Positions 1-7,537 of a stretch of 64,000 nt of DNA are shown one piece after another. The notes below the pieces were generated by a model. It had not been told where the DNA came from. It ran no database searches and was given only the letters and a program-made list of their open reading frames with translations. Every line of letters begins with the position of its first letter. The first letter of the stretch is position 1. The stretch is from NCBI RefSeq assembly GCF_041914405.1, contig NZ_JAYSDK010000003.1, forward strand, positions 62,001-126,000. The letters run 5' to 3'. The stretch comes from Zoogloea sp041914405. GTDB taxonomy: Bacteria > Pseudomonadota > Gammaproteobacteria > Burkholderiales > Rhodocyclaceae. A program made the position numbers and the translations under genes.

Positions 1-1
1 G

Positions 2-178
2 TTAATTGGCAATGTCATGGAAATCGATGTCGGAGTAGGCGTCGAGATAGCTGGCCGAATCGACTTCGCCCCACGGGCCGACGGCCGGGACGGTGCCGAT
101 GAAGAGCAGGGTCAAATTGTAATTCGAGAAATATATTGCTGCGGTATTTTGGACAGGCTGAAGATAGGGCTCATGTAC
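2..178 (-). pseudogene. Possible C-terminal coding remnant at the window edge
   Basis: Read on the minus strand, 58 codons are open between an in-frame TGA (179-181) and a TAA (2-4). The last 30 or so codons have the strong G/C third positions of the real genes here and end in FHDIAN. There is no ATG, GTG or TTG near the beginning; only an internal TTG is present. The same frame continues upstream of the TGA as a 17-codon stretch starting with GTG right after the glycosyltransferase stop. I do not recognise the product. It may be the tail of a gene broken by a frameshift or stop, or a chance run; confidence is low. Confidence 0.3.
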
Positions 179-228
179 TCAGAGAATCATATAGCTTTCG
201 AACAGGTCGCTGCAAAACTGCTCAGTAT

Positions 229-1059
229 TCACGCCCTTCGGACAGCTCCCTCGACGATGTGCCAGCGCTGAGCCCGTTGGTGCAGCACTGTGGTACTCAA
301 GAAGGTGCAGAACGGATAGGGCATGTACACGATGGAATCGGGGGTTTCGGCGATGAAGGCCCCCCAATATGAAAAGGATGAATTCGACAGAATGAAGTGC
401 TTGCAGCTGCAGAGGCCATAAAAATCCAGCAAGGGCTCTTTGGGGTCGCCATGCACGACCTGGAGATTGGGGATGCCATGGAACTCGAACTGGCAGACAT
501 TGAATTCGTCCGTGAATACCAGTGCCGGCAGTTCTCCGTGGATGCGCCGAATTTCCTTCAGTGCGTTGCGGTAATAGTCCATGCAAGCTACGCCGTGATG
601 CCCATACTCGTGCCGGCGGACATGAATGCCGATGGTATTCATGTCGCGTATCTGCTCACCAAGCAGGCTGAGTTCGCTGTTGGGTGGAACTGGAGTCACA
701 AGGGCGCGGACGAACCCCTCGTTGTCACCCCAGTACGCTTCATTTGACCAGTATCCATCAAGGACGATGTCCTTGTGCTCACGGGCGAGCCCGGCTATGT
801 AGTCAAGGGCATTGGACGATGCGAGTTCGTTCAGGTTTTCCCGACAATGAAGGGCATTGGGTGGGATTGAGGTTAGGGGAACCGCACGGTTTTGAAGATT
901 GGGGAACGCCTCGAGTTCGTACTTGAATCCGTAGCTGTAATTCGTATAGCTGTGATTCAGAAAGCGGGCTGGAACGCCGGAACGCTGCTCCACCAGCAAG
1001 CCAAAGGCAGATTGAAACAACTGGTTCCCGAGTCCGCCCTGGATGTTAACGTAAATCAT
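229..1059 (-). CDS. GT11-family fucosyl/colitosyltransferase
   Basis: This is a 276-residue glycosyltransferase of family GT11, known for alpha-1,2-fucosyltransferases that use GDP-fucose. The N-terminus carries the family opening GGLGNQLFQ (residues 8-16), and the mid-region has the basic motif IGIHVRRHEYG, which matches the GDP-binding HxR motif of the family. No signal peptide or membrane segment is seen, so it should act in the cytoplasm on a lipid-linked glycan. It is the last gene of a minus-strand sugar operon and starts 46 bases after the PLP enzyme. Because the operon carries a ColD-type 3-dehydratase, the donor may be GDP-colitose rather than GDP-fucose. Some GT11 enzymes are known to transfer colitose. 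The family call is firm and the donor is inferred. Confidence 0.85.
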   Translation of the reverse strand: MIYVNIQGGLGNQLFQSAFGLLVEQRSGVPARFLNHSYTNYSYGFKYELEAFPNLQNRAVPLTSIPPNALHCRENLNELASSNALDYIAGLAREHKDIVLDGYWSNEAYWGDNEGFVRALVTPVPPNSELSLLGEQIRDMNTIGIHVRRHEYGHHGVACMDYYRNALKEIRRIHGELPALVFTDEFNVCQFEFHGIPNLQVVHGDPKEPLLDFYGLCSCKHFILSNSSFSYWGAFIAETPDSIVYMPYPFCTFLSTTVLHQRAQRWHIVEGAVRRA

Positions 1060-1105
1060 AAGATGTCCTTTCTTGCATGTTGTTCCGATTGCCAGACGTC
1101 AGACC

Positions 1106-2275
1106 CTAACTGAAAAGCCGGGCCAGTTCGTCAATTGCGTCGGGAATGGGGTAATGGTGATTGCCGACGAATAGCCCGTTCCCGTCAATATATTCGGCAT
1201 TGCCGAGTTCTCCTTGCACCTCGGCATCGAAGAAGCGCATGACCTCATTCTTGGTGAAATTGCCGGCGACGATGGGGCGGCATTCAAAGCCGATGCCTGT
1301 CAACTGGGCAATCAATTGTTCCCGGGTCAGGCCTGATCCGGGCCGGATGACCAGGCTGAATCCGAACCAGCTGCTTTGCCCGGTTTCGCGCTGGATCAGC
1401 AGATGGGGGTGGTCGGCCAGCGCCTGTTGCAGCAGGGCACCGTTGCGCCGGCGTTCGGCAATCAGGGCGGGAAGTTTGCGGACCTGCTCGACACCGATGG
1501 CGCCTGACAACTCCAGCGGCCGGACGTTGTAGCCCGGTAGTACGAAGCGGAAGGATTCCTTGAAGGGGTCGTCGCTCTTTTCACCGCAGACGTGATTGAA
1601 CTTGGGCAGGTTGCGGGTCCACCCGTGGGCCCGCAGCGCAAGCAGGATATGGTGCAGTTCCTCGTCGTCGGTGACGACCACGCCCCCTTCCATGGTGGAA
1701 ATATGGTGGGAGAAGAACGAGCTGAAGCTGCCCATGGCGCCGAAAGTCCCGGCTTTTCGCCCGCCGAATTCGGCACCCATCGATTCGCAATTGTCCTCGA
1801 TGAGGATAATGTCGCGGCCGGCTATCAGCTCGTGGATCGTGTCGAAATCGTTCGGATTGCCGAGCAGATTGACTGCCATGATCAGGCGCGTCTTGCTGCT
1901 GATTGCGGCGGCCAGCTGTTCGAGGTCGTAATTGAGCGTATGCAGGTCGATATCGACGAAACGCAGTTTGAGCCCGTATTGGTGGAGCGGGTAATAAGTC
2001 GTGCTCCAGGACACCGCGGGGACGATGACTTCGTCGCCCCGCTTGAGCGCGTTTCCCTTCGTATAGAAGAGGGCGGCCACCATCAGCAGGTTGGCGGACG
2101 AGCCGGAGTTGACCATCACGGCATGCCGGCTGCCGATGTATTGCGCAAAGGCCTCCTCGAAAGCCCGGACCTCCGGCCCCATGCTGAACATGCCGGACCG
2201 GATCACCCGCTGCATGGCCTCTTCTTCCGCCTGGTCCCAGCTCGAGGTGGCAAGCGGGTATTTGGAGCTGCTCAT
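1106..2275 (-). CDS. ColD-type GDP-4-keto-6-deoxymannose 3-dehydratase (DegT family)
   Basis: This is a 389-residue DegT/DnrJ/EryC1-fold PLP protein. The start is the ATG at 2275, which overlaps the upstream stop as ATGA. Residues 55-62 (VNSGSSAN) and 160-166 (EDNCESM) are the expected cofactor-binding segments. Where aminotransferases of this fold have the Schiff-base lysine, this protein reads FFSHHISTMEGG, with histidines at 190-191. That substitution is the mark of ColD and RfbH, which remove the C3 hydroxyl of a nucleotide-linked 4-ketosugar instead of transaminating it. With Gmd encoded upstream, the likely substrate is GDP-4-keto-6-deoxymannose and the likely end product GDP-colitose. 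An RfbH-like role on a CDP sugar is less likely, because no CDP-sugar gene is nearby. Confidence 0.75.
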   Translation of the reverse strand: MSSSKYPLATSSWDQAEEEAMQRVIRSGMFSMGPEVRAFEEAFAQYIGSRHAVMVNSGSSANLLMVAALFYTKGNALKRGDEVIVPAVSWSTTYYPLHQYGLKLRFVDIDLHTLNYDLEQLAAAISSKTRLIMAVNLLGNPNDFDTIHELIAGRDIILIEDNCESMGAEFGGRKAGTFGAMGSFSSFFSHHISTMEGGVVVTDDEELHHILLALRAHGWTRNLPKFNHVCGEKSDDPFKESFRFVLPGYNVRPLELSGAIGVEQVRKLPALIAERRRNGALLQQALADHPHLLIQRETGQSSWFGFSLVIRPGSGLTREQLIAQLTGIGFECRPIVAGNFTKNEVMRFFDAEVQGELGNAEYIDGNGLFVGNHHYPIPDAIDELARLFS

Positions 2276-3195
2276 CGGTCCGGGCCCTTCAGGTAATGGT
2301 CGTAAGTGATTTCGATGCCTTTCTCCAGGGGCGTCTTGGCACACCAACCCCAGCGGGCACTGCGTTCAATGCTGACGAGCTTTTGCAGCATTCCCACGGG
2401 CTTTGTCAAGTCGTGGGTGAAGCGCCCCGAATAGCCGATTACCCGGGCCGCAATTGCATAGTATTCATTGACGGTCCAGTCGCGGCCGAGGCCGACATTC
2501 ATCAGCGGTGGCAGGGATTCGAATTGTTCGACCGCGCGCCACATGCAGTCGGCCAGGTCGCCGGCATACATGAACTCCCGGCGCGCCTCGCCCGAGCCCC
2601 ATATCTCCACCTCGGTGCGACCCGAGGTTTTCGCCTCGTGCAGTTTGCGGATTATGGAAGGGAGCATGTGCGCGCTGTCGGGGGAGAACTTGTCGTGGCG
2701 GCCGTAGATGTTGCAGGGAATCAGCGTTTTGTACTGGTAATCGGGGGTTTCCCGGGTGATGTATTCGCAGAGCTTGGCGACGGTGATCTTTGCCAGCGCA
2801 TAGCCCTCGTTGGTGGGCTCCAGTTCGCCTTGCAGGATCAGTTCTTCGTGCAGCGGATTGGTCCCGTTGCGCGGGTACATGCATGAGCTGCCGAGATTGA
2901 GCAGGGCCTTTACGCCATATTCCCGGGCGGCCAGTACCAGGTTGCGCCCGATGTCCAGGTTGTCCACCAGGAAGGCGACCGGCTCCCGCAGGTTGGCCTG
3001 GATGCCGCCGACCCTGCCGGCGGCATGGATGATGATGTCAGGTGGGCTTGCGGCGAGCCAGCTGCGTACCGCAGCGGCGTCGCGCAGGTCGAGTTCGGCG
3101 CTGCCCGGGGCCTGGATGTCATGGCCGCGGGCTTTCGGGTGGTCGAGGAAGTTGCGGCCGACCATGCCGCGTCCGCCGGTCAGGAGGATACGCAC
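2272..3195 (-). CDS. GDP-L-fucose/GDP-colitose synthase (epimerase-reductase)
   Basis: This is a 307-residue extended short-chain dehydrogenase/reductase close to GDP-fucose synthase (Fcl/GMER). It shows the Rossmann motif GGRGMVG (7-13), the catalytic Ser/Tyr/Lys set (GSSCMYP and YALAK), and both acid/base residues of the C3/C5 epimerase: Cys in SSCMYP and His in IYGRHDKF. It turns a GDP-4-keto-6-deoxy sugar into the L-galacto product using NADPH. It sits between gmd and the ColD-like gene, 33 bases after gmd, and its stop overlaps the next start. With ColD present it may act as ColC (C5 epimerisation, then reduction) and give GDP-colitose. Sequence alone cannot separate Fcl from ColC. Confidence 0.85.
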   Translation of the reverse strand: MRILLTGGRGMVGRNFLDHPKARGHDIQAPGSAELDLRDAAAVRSWLAASPPDIIIHAAGRVGGIQANLREPVAFLVDNLDIGRNLVLAAREYGVKALLNLGSSCMYPRNGTNPLHEELILQGELEPTNEGYALAKITVAKLCEYITRETPDYQYKTLIPCNIYGRHDKFSPDSAHMLPSIIRKLHEAKTSGRTEVEIWGSGEARREFMYAGDLADCMWRAVEQFESLPPLMNVGLGRDWTVNEYYAIAARVIGYSGRFTHDLTKPVGMLQKLVSIERSARWGWCAKTPLEKGIEITYDHYLKGPDR

Positions 3196-3228
3196 GATTG
3201 CTCTCTCAGCGGTGCCGATTGCGGGCTG

Positions 3229-4332
3229 TCACTCGTGGTGGTCGAAGGCGCTGAAGCCGTGCTGTTTGACGAGCTCGTCCCGGCGGGCTTCCATCAGGTC
3301 TTCGCGCACCATCTCCGCAACCAGTTCGGCAAAGCCTGTCCTGGGTGACCAGCCCAGTTTTTCCCGCGCCTTGGATGCGTCGCCGAGGAGGCTCGCGACT
3401 TCTGTCGGCCGGAAGTAGCGTGGGTCCACGGCCACGATGGGGTTCGCGGCCCGGAGGGTGCCGTCGGCGGATACCCAGTAGCCCTTTTCGTCCGTCCCGC
3501 TGCCTTCCCAGCGGATGTGCATGTCCAGTTCGTGGGCGGCGGCGTCGATGAAGTCCCGCACGCTGTGCTGGACGCCCGTTGCAATGACGAAGTCTTCCGG
3601 CTGGTCTTGCTGCAGCATCAGCCATTGCATCTCGACATAATCGCGCGCATGCCCCCAGTCACGTTTGGCGTCGAGGTTGCCCAGATACAGGCAGTCCTGC
3701 AGTCCCAGCTTGATGCGGGCAATCGCACGGGTGATCTTCCGCGTTACGAAGGTTTCGCCGCGGACCGGACTTTCGTGGTTGAACAGGATGCCGTTGCAGG
3801 CATACATGCCATAGGCCTCCCGGTAGTTGATGGTGATCCAGTAGGCGTAGAGCTTGGCGATGGCGTACGGGCTGCGGGGGTAGAAGGGCGTGGTCTCCCG
3901 CTGGGGCGTCTCCTGCACGAGGCCGTAGAGTTCGGATGTGCTGGCCTGGTAGAAGCGGGTCTGTTTCTCGAGGCCGAGCATCCGGATGGCTTCCAGGATG
4001 CGCAGCGGGCCGAGGGCGTCCGAGTTGGCGGTGTATTCCGGCTCCTCGAAGCTGACTGCGACGTGGCTCTGGGCGGCCAGGTTGTAGATTTCGTCAGGCC
4101 TGATCTTCTGGATGATCCGGATCAGGCTCGACGAGTCCGTCATGTCCCCGTGATGCAGAACGAAGCGACCGTCGGACTGGTGTGGGTCCTGGAACAGGTG
4201 GTCGATCCGGTGAGTATTGAAGAGGGAGGTCCGGCGCTTGATGCCGTGGACGACGTAGCCCTTCTGCAGCAGGAATTCCGCCAGGTAGGATCCGTCCTGG
4301 CCCGTGATGCCCGTGATCAGCGCGATTTTCAT
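3229..4332 (-). CDS. gmd: GDP-mannose 4,6-dehydratase
   Basis: This is a 367-residue extended SDR enzyme that converts GDP-D-mannose to GDP-4-keto-6-deoxy-D-mannose, the first committed step toward GDP-fucose, GDP-colitose or GDP-perosamine. It has the NADP-binding GITGQDG near the N-terminus, the catalytic Thr-Ser-Glu of ASTSELYG and the YAIAK Tyr/Lys pair. It also has the C-terminal family segment RYFRPTEVASLLGD. Its length equals that of E. coli Gmd within a few residues. It is the second gene of the minus-strand operon, 66 bases after the HAD phosphatase. The genes that make GDP-mannose (manB, manC) are not in the window. Confidence 0.95.
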   Translation of the reverse strand: MKIALITGITGQDGSYLAEFLLQKGYVVHGIKRRTSLFNTHRIDHLFQDPHQSDGRFVLHHGDMTDSSSLIRIIQKIRPDEIYNLAAQSHVAVSFEEPEYTANSDALGPLRILEAIRMLGLEKQTRFYQASTSELYGLVQETPQRETTPFYPRSPYAIAKLYAYWITINYREAYGMYACNGILFNHESPVRGETFVTRKITRAIARIKLGLQDCLYLGNLDAKRDWGHARDYVEMQWLMLQQDQPEDFVIATGVQHSVRDFIDAAAHELDMHIRWEGSGTDEKGYWVSADGTLRAANPIVAVDPRYFRPTEVASLLGDASKAREKLGWSPRTGFAELVAEMVREDLMEARRDELVKQHGFSAFDHHE

Positions 4333-4398
4333 GGTGCGGGTTTTTCCTTTGGGTGGTCCTGCCGCAGGCTCCGGCCTGGAGCCTGTGTGCGTGGAGGG

Positions 4399-5055
4399 TC
4401 AGGCCTTGCGCAGGGCGTCGGATAGTTGGCCGGGCTGTGCCGCGGCCTTCCAGTGGGCCGGCAGCGCCTCCGCCGCGATGCTCCCGTAACCCCACGTCGC
4501 CGCGATGAACGGCAGTCCGTTGGCATCTGCCGATTCGCCGTCCTCACTGCGGTCGCCGATGTAGATGGCTGTGTCCTTCGGCAATTCGTGGTCGGCCAGC
4601 AGGCGGGCGATCATCGCGGCCTTAGTGGGCAGTCTCGGTTCGAACAGATCCAGCGCGTAGATGTGGTCGAAGTAGTCGAGCCAGCCCAGGTGGGTGAGGA
4701 TCAGGCGGGTGGGGTGGATGCGCTTGTTGGTGGCGATGGACAGGGACAGGCCGGCGTCCTTCAGGGTCTTGAGCATGTCGCCGACGCCGGCATAGGCGGC
4801 GGTCTGCTTGTAGCCTTCGCTGTCGTAGCTGGCCTTGAAGCCGTCGGCGAGGCGGGCGATCAGCGCCGCGTCGGAGCTGCCGCTGAGTTGCTGCAGGGTT
4901 TCCAGCAGCGGCGGGCCGATGATGCTCTCATCGATGGCGACCACCGGGTTCAGGCCGGCGTGGGCAAAGGCGTCGCGGAAGCTGGCCAGGATGGCCGGCG
5001 CGGAGTCGATGAGGGTGCCGTCGAGATCGAACAGAATGTGCGTGTAGCGGGGCAT
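4399..5055 (-). CDS. HAD-superfamily phosphatase, phosphoglycolate phosphatase-like
   Basis: This is a 218-residue haloacid dehalogenase-type hydrolase. I chose the ATG at 5055, which places the HAD motif I DLDGTLIDS within the first 20 residues; an upstream in-frame start exists at 5097. Motif II is SIATNK and motif III/IV is the IYIGDRSEDGESA segment, with a helical cap inserted between motifs I and II as in phosphoglycolate phosphatases. It is the first gene of the sugar operon, so it could dephosphorylate a sugar phosphate rather than phosphoglycolate. The substrate cannot be read from the sequence. Confidence 0.8.
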   Translation of the reverse strand: MPRYTHILFDLDGTLIDSAPAILASFRDAFAHAGLNPVVAIDESIIGPPLLETLQQLSGSSDAALIARLADGFKASYDSEGYKQTAAYAGVGDMLKTLKDAGLSLSIATNKRIHPTRLILTHLGWLDYFDHIYALDLFEPRLPTKAAMIARLLADHELPKDTAIYIGDRSEDGESADANGLPFIAATWGYGSIAAEALPAHWKAAAQPGQLSDALRKA

Positions 5056-5150
5056 GGGTCGGCGTGCCGGAATGCATGGATGACAGGAGGCGCTCATTAT
5101 GGCGGTGTTCCCGCCTGGCGTTGAGTGCTGCAGCGCATCGCGGACTCTTC

Positions 5151-5220
5151 TGTGGGGGCGAATTCATTCGCCCTCCGGCGCCTGATCCAAGTCCGCGGGC
5201 GAATGAATTCGCCCCTACAG
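5151..5220. repeat. REP/BIME-like inverted pair, copy 1
   Basis: Two copies of an imperfect palindrome, GGGCGAAT-TC-ATTCGCCC and its complement with a GA centre, face each other across about 23 bases. The outer ends are TGTGGGG and CCCCTACA. Each unit can fold alone, or the pair can fold as one long hairpin. It lies between the divergently transcribed HAD and tcdA genes. Confidence 0.9.
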
Positions 5221-5328
5221 TTGGCCCCTGTGGGGCCGCTCTGGTTCGTATCGTCTCTCCTTCGCAATTTGCCCCACCATGGGCGTCCGGGTCGATAATT
5301 GCGCCCTTTGTTTGTGGATGGTTTGCCG

Positions 5329-6117
5329 ATGGATGCTTCCGACTTTTCCGCCCCCGACGATTCCCGCCGCTTCGGCGGCCTGGTCCGCTTGTACGGTGAG
5401 GCTGGGCGGACCCGGCTGGCGGAGGCGCGGGTCTGCGTGGTTGGCATCGGCGGCGTTGGCTCGTGGGCGGCCGAAGGCCTGGCGCGCAGCGGTGTCGGCC
5501 GGCTGACCCTGATTGACCTCGACCATGTGGCGGAGTCCAACATCAACCGCCAGATCCACGCCTCGGACGCGACCCTTGGGCAGGCCAAGGTGGAGGCCAT
5601 GCGTGAGCGCATCGCCGGCTACAACCCGGGCTGCCGGGTGGATGTGGTGGATGACTTCGTGACCGCTGACAACACTGCCGAGCTGCTGGGTGCGGGGTTC
5701 GATTACGTGGTGGATGCCATCGACGCGGTACGCGTGAAGGTGGCGATGATCGCCTTCTGCCGGCATGCCGGCGTGCCGGTGGTTACCTGTGGCGCCGCCG
5801 GCGGACAGATCGACCCGACCCAGATCCGCGTGGACGATCTGTCGCGGACCATCCAGGACCCGCTGCTGGCCAAGGTGCGTGGGCAGTTGCGCAAGGGCCA
5901 CGGCTTTTCCCGTGACCCGAAGAAGAAGTTCGGTGTGGAGGCGGTGTTCTCCACAGAGCCGCTCCGCTACCCGTCGTCCGATGTGGCCTGCGAGGCGTCG
6001 GTGGGCGGGCCGGCCGGTCTCAACTGCGCCGGCTTCGGCTCTGTGGTGACGGTGACTGCCAGCGTCGGACTGTTCGCCGCCGCGCGGGTCCTCAACGGGC
6101 TGGCTGCGGCCCGATGA
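5329..6117 (+). CDS. tcdA: tRNA threonylcarbamoyladenosine dehydratase TcdA
   Basis: This is a 262-residue E1-like (ThiF/MoeB fold) enzyme of the TcdA/CsdL group, which ATP-dependently cyclises the t6A base of tRNA to ct6A. Residues of the ATP site are in VVGIGGVGSWAAEGLARSG, followed by LIDLDHVAESNINRQIHA, which holds the adenylylation Asp and Arg. The C-terminal part has the family signature around EPLRYPSSDVAC. I used the ATG at 5329 (MDASDF); a TTG at 5299 is also in frame. No sulfur carrier or CsdA/CsdE partner is nearby. Its end overlaps the convergent peptidase gene by 26 bases. Confidence 0.9.
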   Translation: MDASDFSAPDDSRRFGGLVRLYGEAGRTRLAEARVCVVGIGGVGSWAAEGLARSGVGRLTLIDLDHVAESNINRQIHASDATLGQAKVEAMRERIAGYNPGCRVDVVDDFVTADNTAELLGAGFDYVVDAIDAVRVKVAMIAFCRHAGVPVVTCGAAGGQIDPTQIRVDDLSRTIQDPLLAKVRGQLRKGHGFSRDPKKKFGVEAVFSTEPLRYPSSDVACEASVGGPAGLNCAGFGSVVTVTASVGLFAAARVLNGLAAAR

Positions 6118-6937
6118 ACAGGGCGGGATCGACCGCTGCGCCGTTCAGATAGACGCTCCAGTGCAGGTGCGGGCCCGTGGCCCGGCCGCTGCTACCGGAC
6201 TGGCCGAGCACTTCGCCGCGGCGTACCGCCTGGCCGAGCGTGACGTTGGCCTTGTCCAGGTGGCAGACCATGCTGACGAAGCCCTGGCCGTGGTCCACAA
6301 AGACGGTTTTCCCGTTGAAGTAGAAGTCGTCCACCAGCGTCACCACGCCATCGGCGGGGGCGCGTACAGCGGAGCCAGTCGGCACAGCCACATCCAGGCC
6401 GGTATGCGGCGCGCGGGGCTCGTCGTTGAAAATGCGGCGCAGGCCGAAGCGGCTGGACAGGCGGCCAGTGGCCGGTAGCGCGAGGTCCGTGCGCGGCACC
6501 GGCACGTCGCGGAACTGGCTGCGTACGGAAATCTGCCGCTCCCGCTCGGCGTTGATGCGGTCCAGGTCCTCCTCGTCGGGATTGACCATCTTGGGGTTCT
6601 TGATCGTCAGGCGCTGCACCGGGTAGGCCTTGGCGGCCACGTGGAAGGGCAGGCTGCGGCGGGCGCCGTCCGGGCCGAGTTCCAGGAATTGATCGCCGAC
6701 CGGTGTGTCGAGGGGCAGGCCGACCAGCGCGTACCAGCCTTCCCGGCGCTGTTGCAGGAGCACCGGGTGGCCAGCGTAGCGGACTTCCGGGCGTGGCGCG
6801 CCGGCATCCGCGACGAGGATCGACGCGACGCCGCCGGGAACGGATTCCGGACGCAGTTCGGCGTGGGCGGGGAAAATGCTGCTGGCCAGGAGTGTGAGGG
6901 TGGCGACTGCACGCCGTGTGGAGGGTGGGATGGGCAT
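6092..6937 (-). CDS. Secreted M23 (LytM-type) metallopeptidase
   Basis: This is a 281-residue exported peptidase. Starting at the ATG at 6937 gives a clean signal peptide ending ...SIFPAHA-E; an alternative ATG at 6976 only adds 13 residues. The N-terminal half is a beta-rich domain. The C-terminal M23 domain has the zinc ligands HTGLD and the closing HLHWSVYLNG, with the GxxVFVDHGQGFVSMVCHL core between them. Such proteins cut peptidoglycan cross-links or activate amidases in the periplasm. All the visible metal ligands are present, so it should be an active enzyme. It is divergent from cbiX and convergent with tcdA. Confidence 0.88.
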   Translation of the reverse strand: MPIPPSTRRAVATLTLLASSIFPAHAELRPESVPGGVASILVADAGAPRPEVRYAGHPVLLQQRREGWYALVGLPLDTPVGDQFLELGPDGARRSLPFHVAAKAYPVQRLTIKNPKMVNPDEEDLDRINAERERQISVRSQFRDVPVPRTDLALPATGRLSSRFGLRRIFNDEPRAPHTGLDVAVPTGSAVRAPADGVVTLVDDFYFNGKTVFVDHGQGFVSMVCHLDKANVTLGQAVRRGEVLGQSGSSGRATGPHLHWSVYLNGAAVDPALFIGPQPAR

Positions 6938-7048
6938 GTCGGAACGGCGAAGGCTGGGGGAGCGGGATTTGACCATGTTCCACCCACGGCGTGGATTAAC
7001 ATCGAGTATGGTCACATCAGTTTTGACGCAGATTGGTAGGAGTAGAGG

Positions 7049-7414
7049 ATGACGCAGGACGCAATCGTATTGTTTGCCCATGGGGCGCGGGATCCACAGT
7101 GGGCTGAGCCGGCCCGCCGCATTGCGGCGGAGGTGCAGCGCCTGCGGCCGGACACGCAGGTGACGGTCGCTTTTCTTGAACTGATGGAGCCGACCCTGGC
7201 AGAGGCGGTGGAGGCTTCGGTTGCGGCCGGTGCGCGCAGTCTGCGCATCGTGCCGCTCTTCCTGGCCCAGGGTGGCCACCTGAAGCGCGATGTGCCGGTG
7301 CTTGTGGAGGCCGCCAGGGCCCGCCATCCGGACTGTCGTATCGAACTCGTGGCGGCAGTCGGCGAGGACGAGGGCGTCGTGCGGGCGATGGCGGCGTATT
7401 CGGCAGGAGCCTGA
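7049..7414 (+). CDS. cbiX: CbiX/SirB-type small chelatase
   Basis: This is a 121-residue protein of the short CbiX family, which inserts cobalt or iron into sirohydrochlorin for cobalamin or siroheme synthesis. It shows the N-terminal LFAHGARDP with the metal-site His at about residue 11, and the second His in LAQGGHLKRDVP. The length fits the single-domain form, which works as a homodimer. A strong Shine-Dalgarno (AGGAGTAGAGG) precedes the ATG. It stands alone, upstream of a REP hairpin that may end its transcript. Siroheme would serve nitrite reductase, which fits the nitrate genes later in the window, but that link is only inferred. Confidence 0.88.
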   Translation: MTQDAIVLFAHGARDPQWAEPARRIAAEVQRLRPDTQVTVAFLELMEPTLAEAVEASVAAGARSLRIVPLFLAQGGHLKRDVPVLVEAARARHPDCRIELVAAVGEDEGVVRAMAAYSAGA

Positions 7415-7439
7415 CGCTGGCGACGGAAGGGCTTTCTGC

Positions 7440-7469
7440 CTGTGGGGGCGAATGAATTCGCCCCCACAG
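7440..7469. repeat. REP-like single hairpin, copy 2
   Basis: This is a single unit with a GA centre and a perfect 14-base stem (CTGTGGGGGCGAAT pairing with its complement). It sits 25 bases downstream of the cbiX stop, where it could act as a transcript end or stabiliser. There is no T-run. Confidence 0.9.
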
Positions 7470-7502
7470 CAGCCAGCTATGGTTGTGGAATCCAGGGAGG
7501 AC

Positions 7503-7537
7503 TTGACGGTTTTAAATATTAGATTACTCTAATATTT
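7503..7537 (+). promoter_or_regulatory. Promoter and perfect palindromic operator for the RND operon
   Basis: A -35-like TTGACG (7503-7508) is followed after 16 bases by TACTCT (7525-7530). Overlapping it is a perfect 10-base inverted repeat, AAATATTAGA-TTAC-TCTAATATTT (7514-7537), which ends exactly at the ATG at 7538. A repressor there would block both polymerase and translation start. The ATTAGA/TCTAAT half-sites resemble those I associate with BigR/SqrR-type ArsR-family persulfide sensors. That assignment is from memory and is supported only by the DUF2892 gene in the operon. No regulator gene is nearby. There is no Shine-Dalgarno, so the mRNA may be leaderless. Confidence 0.7.
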
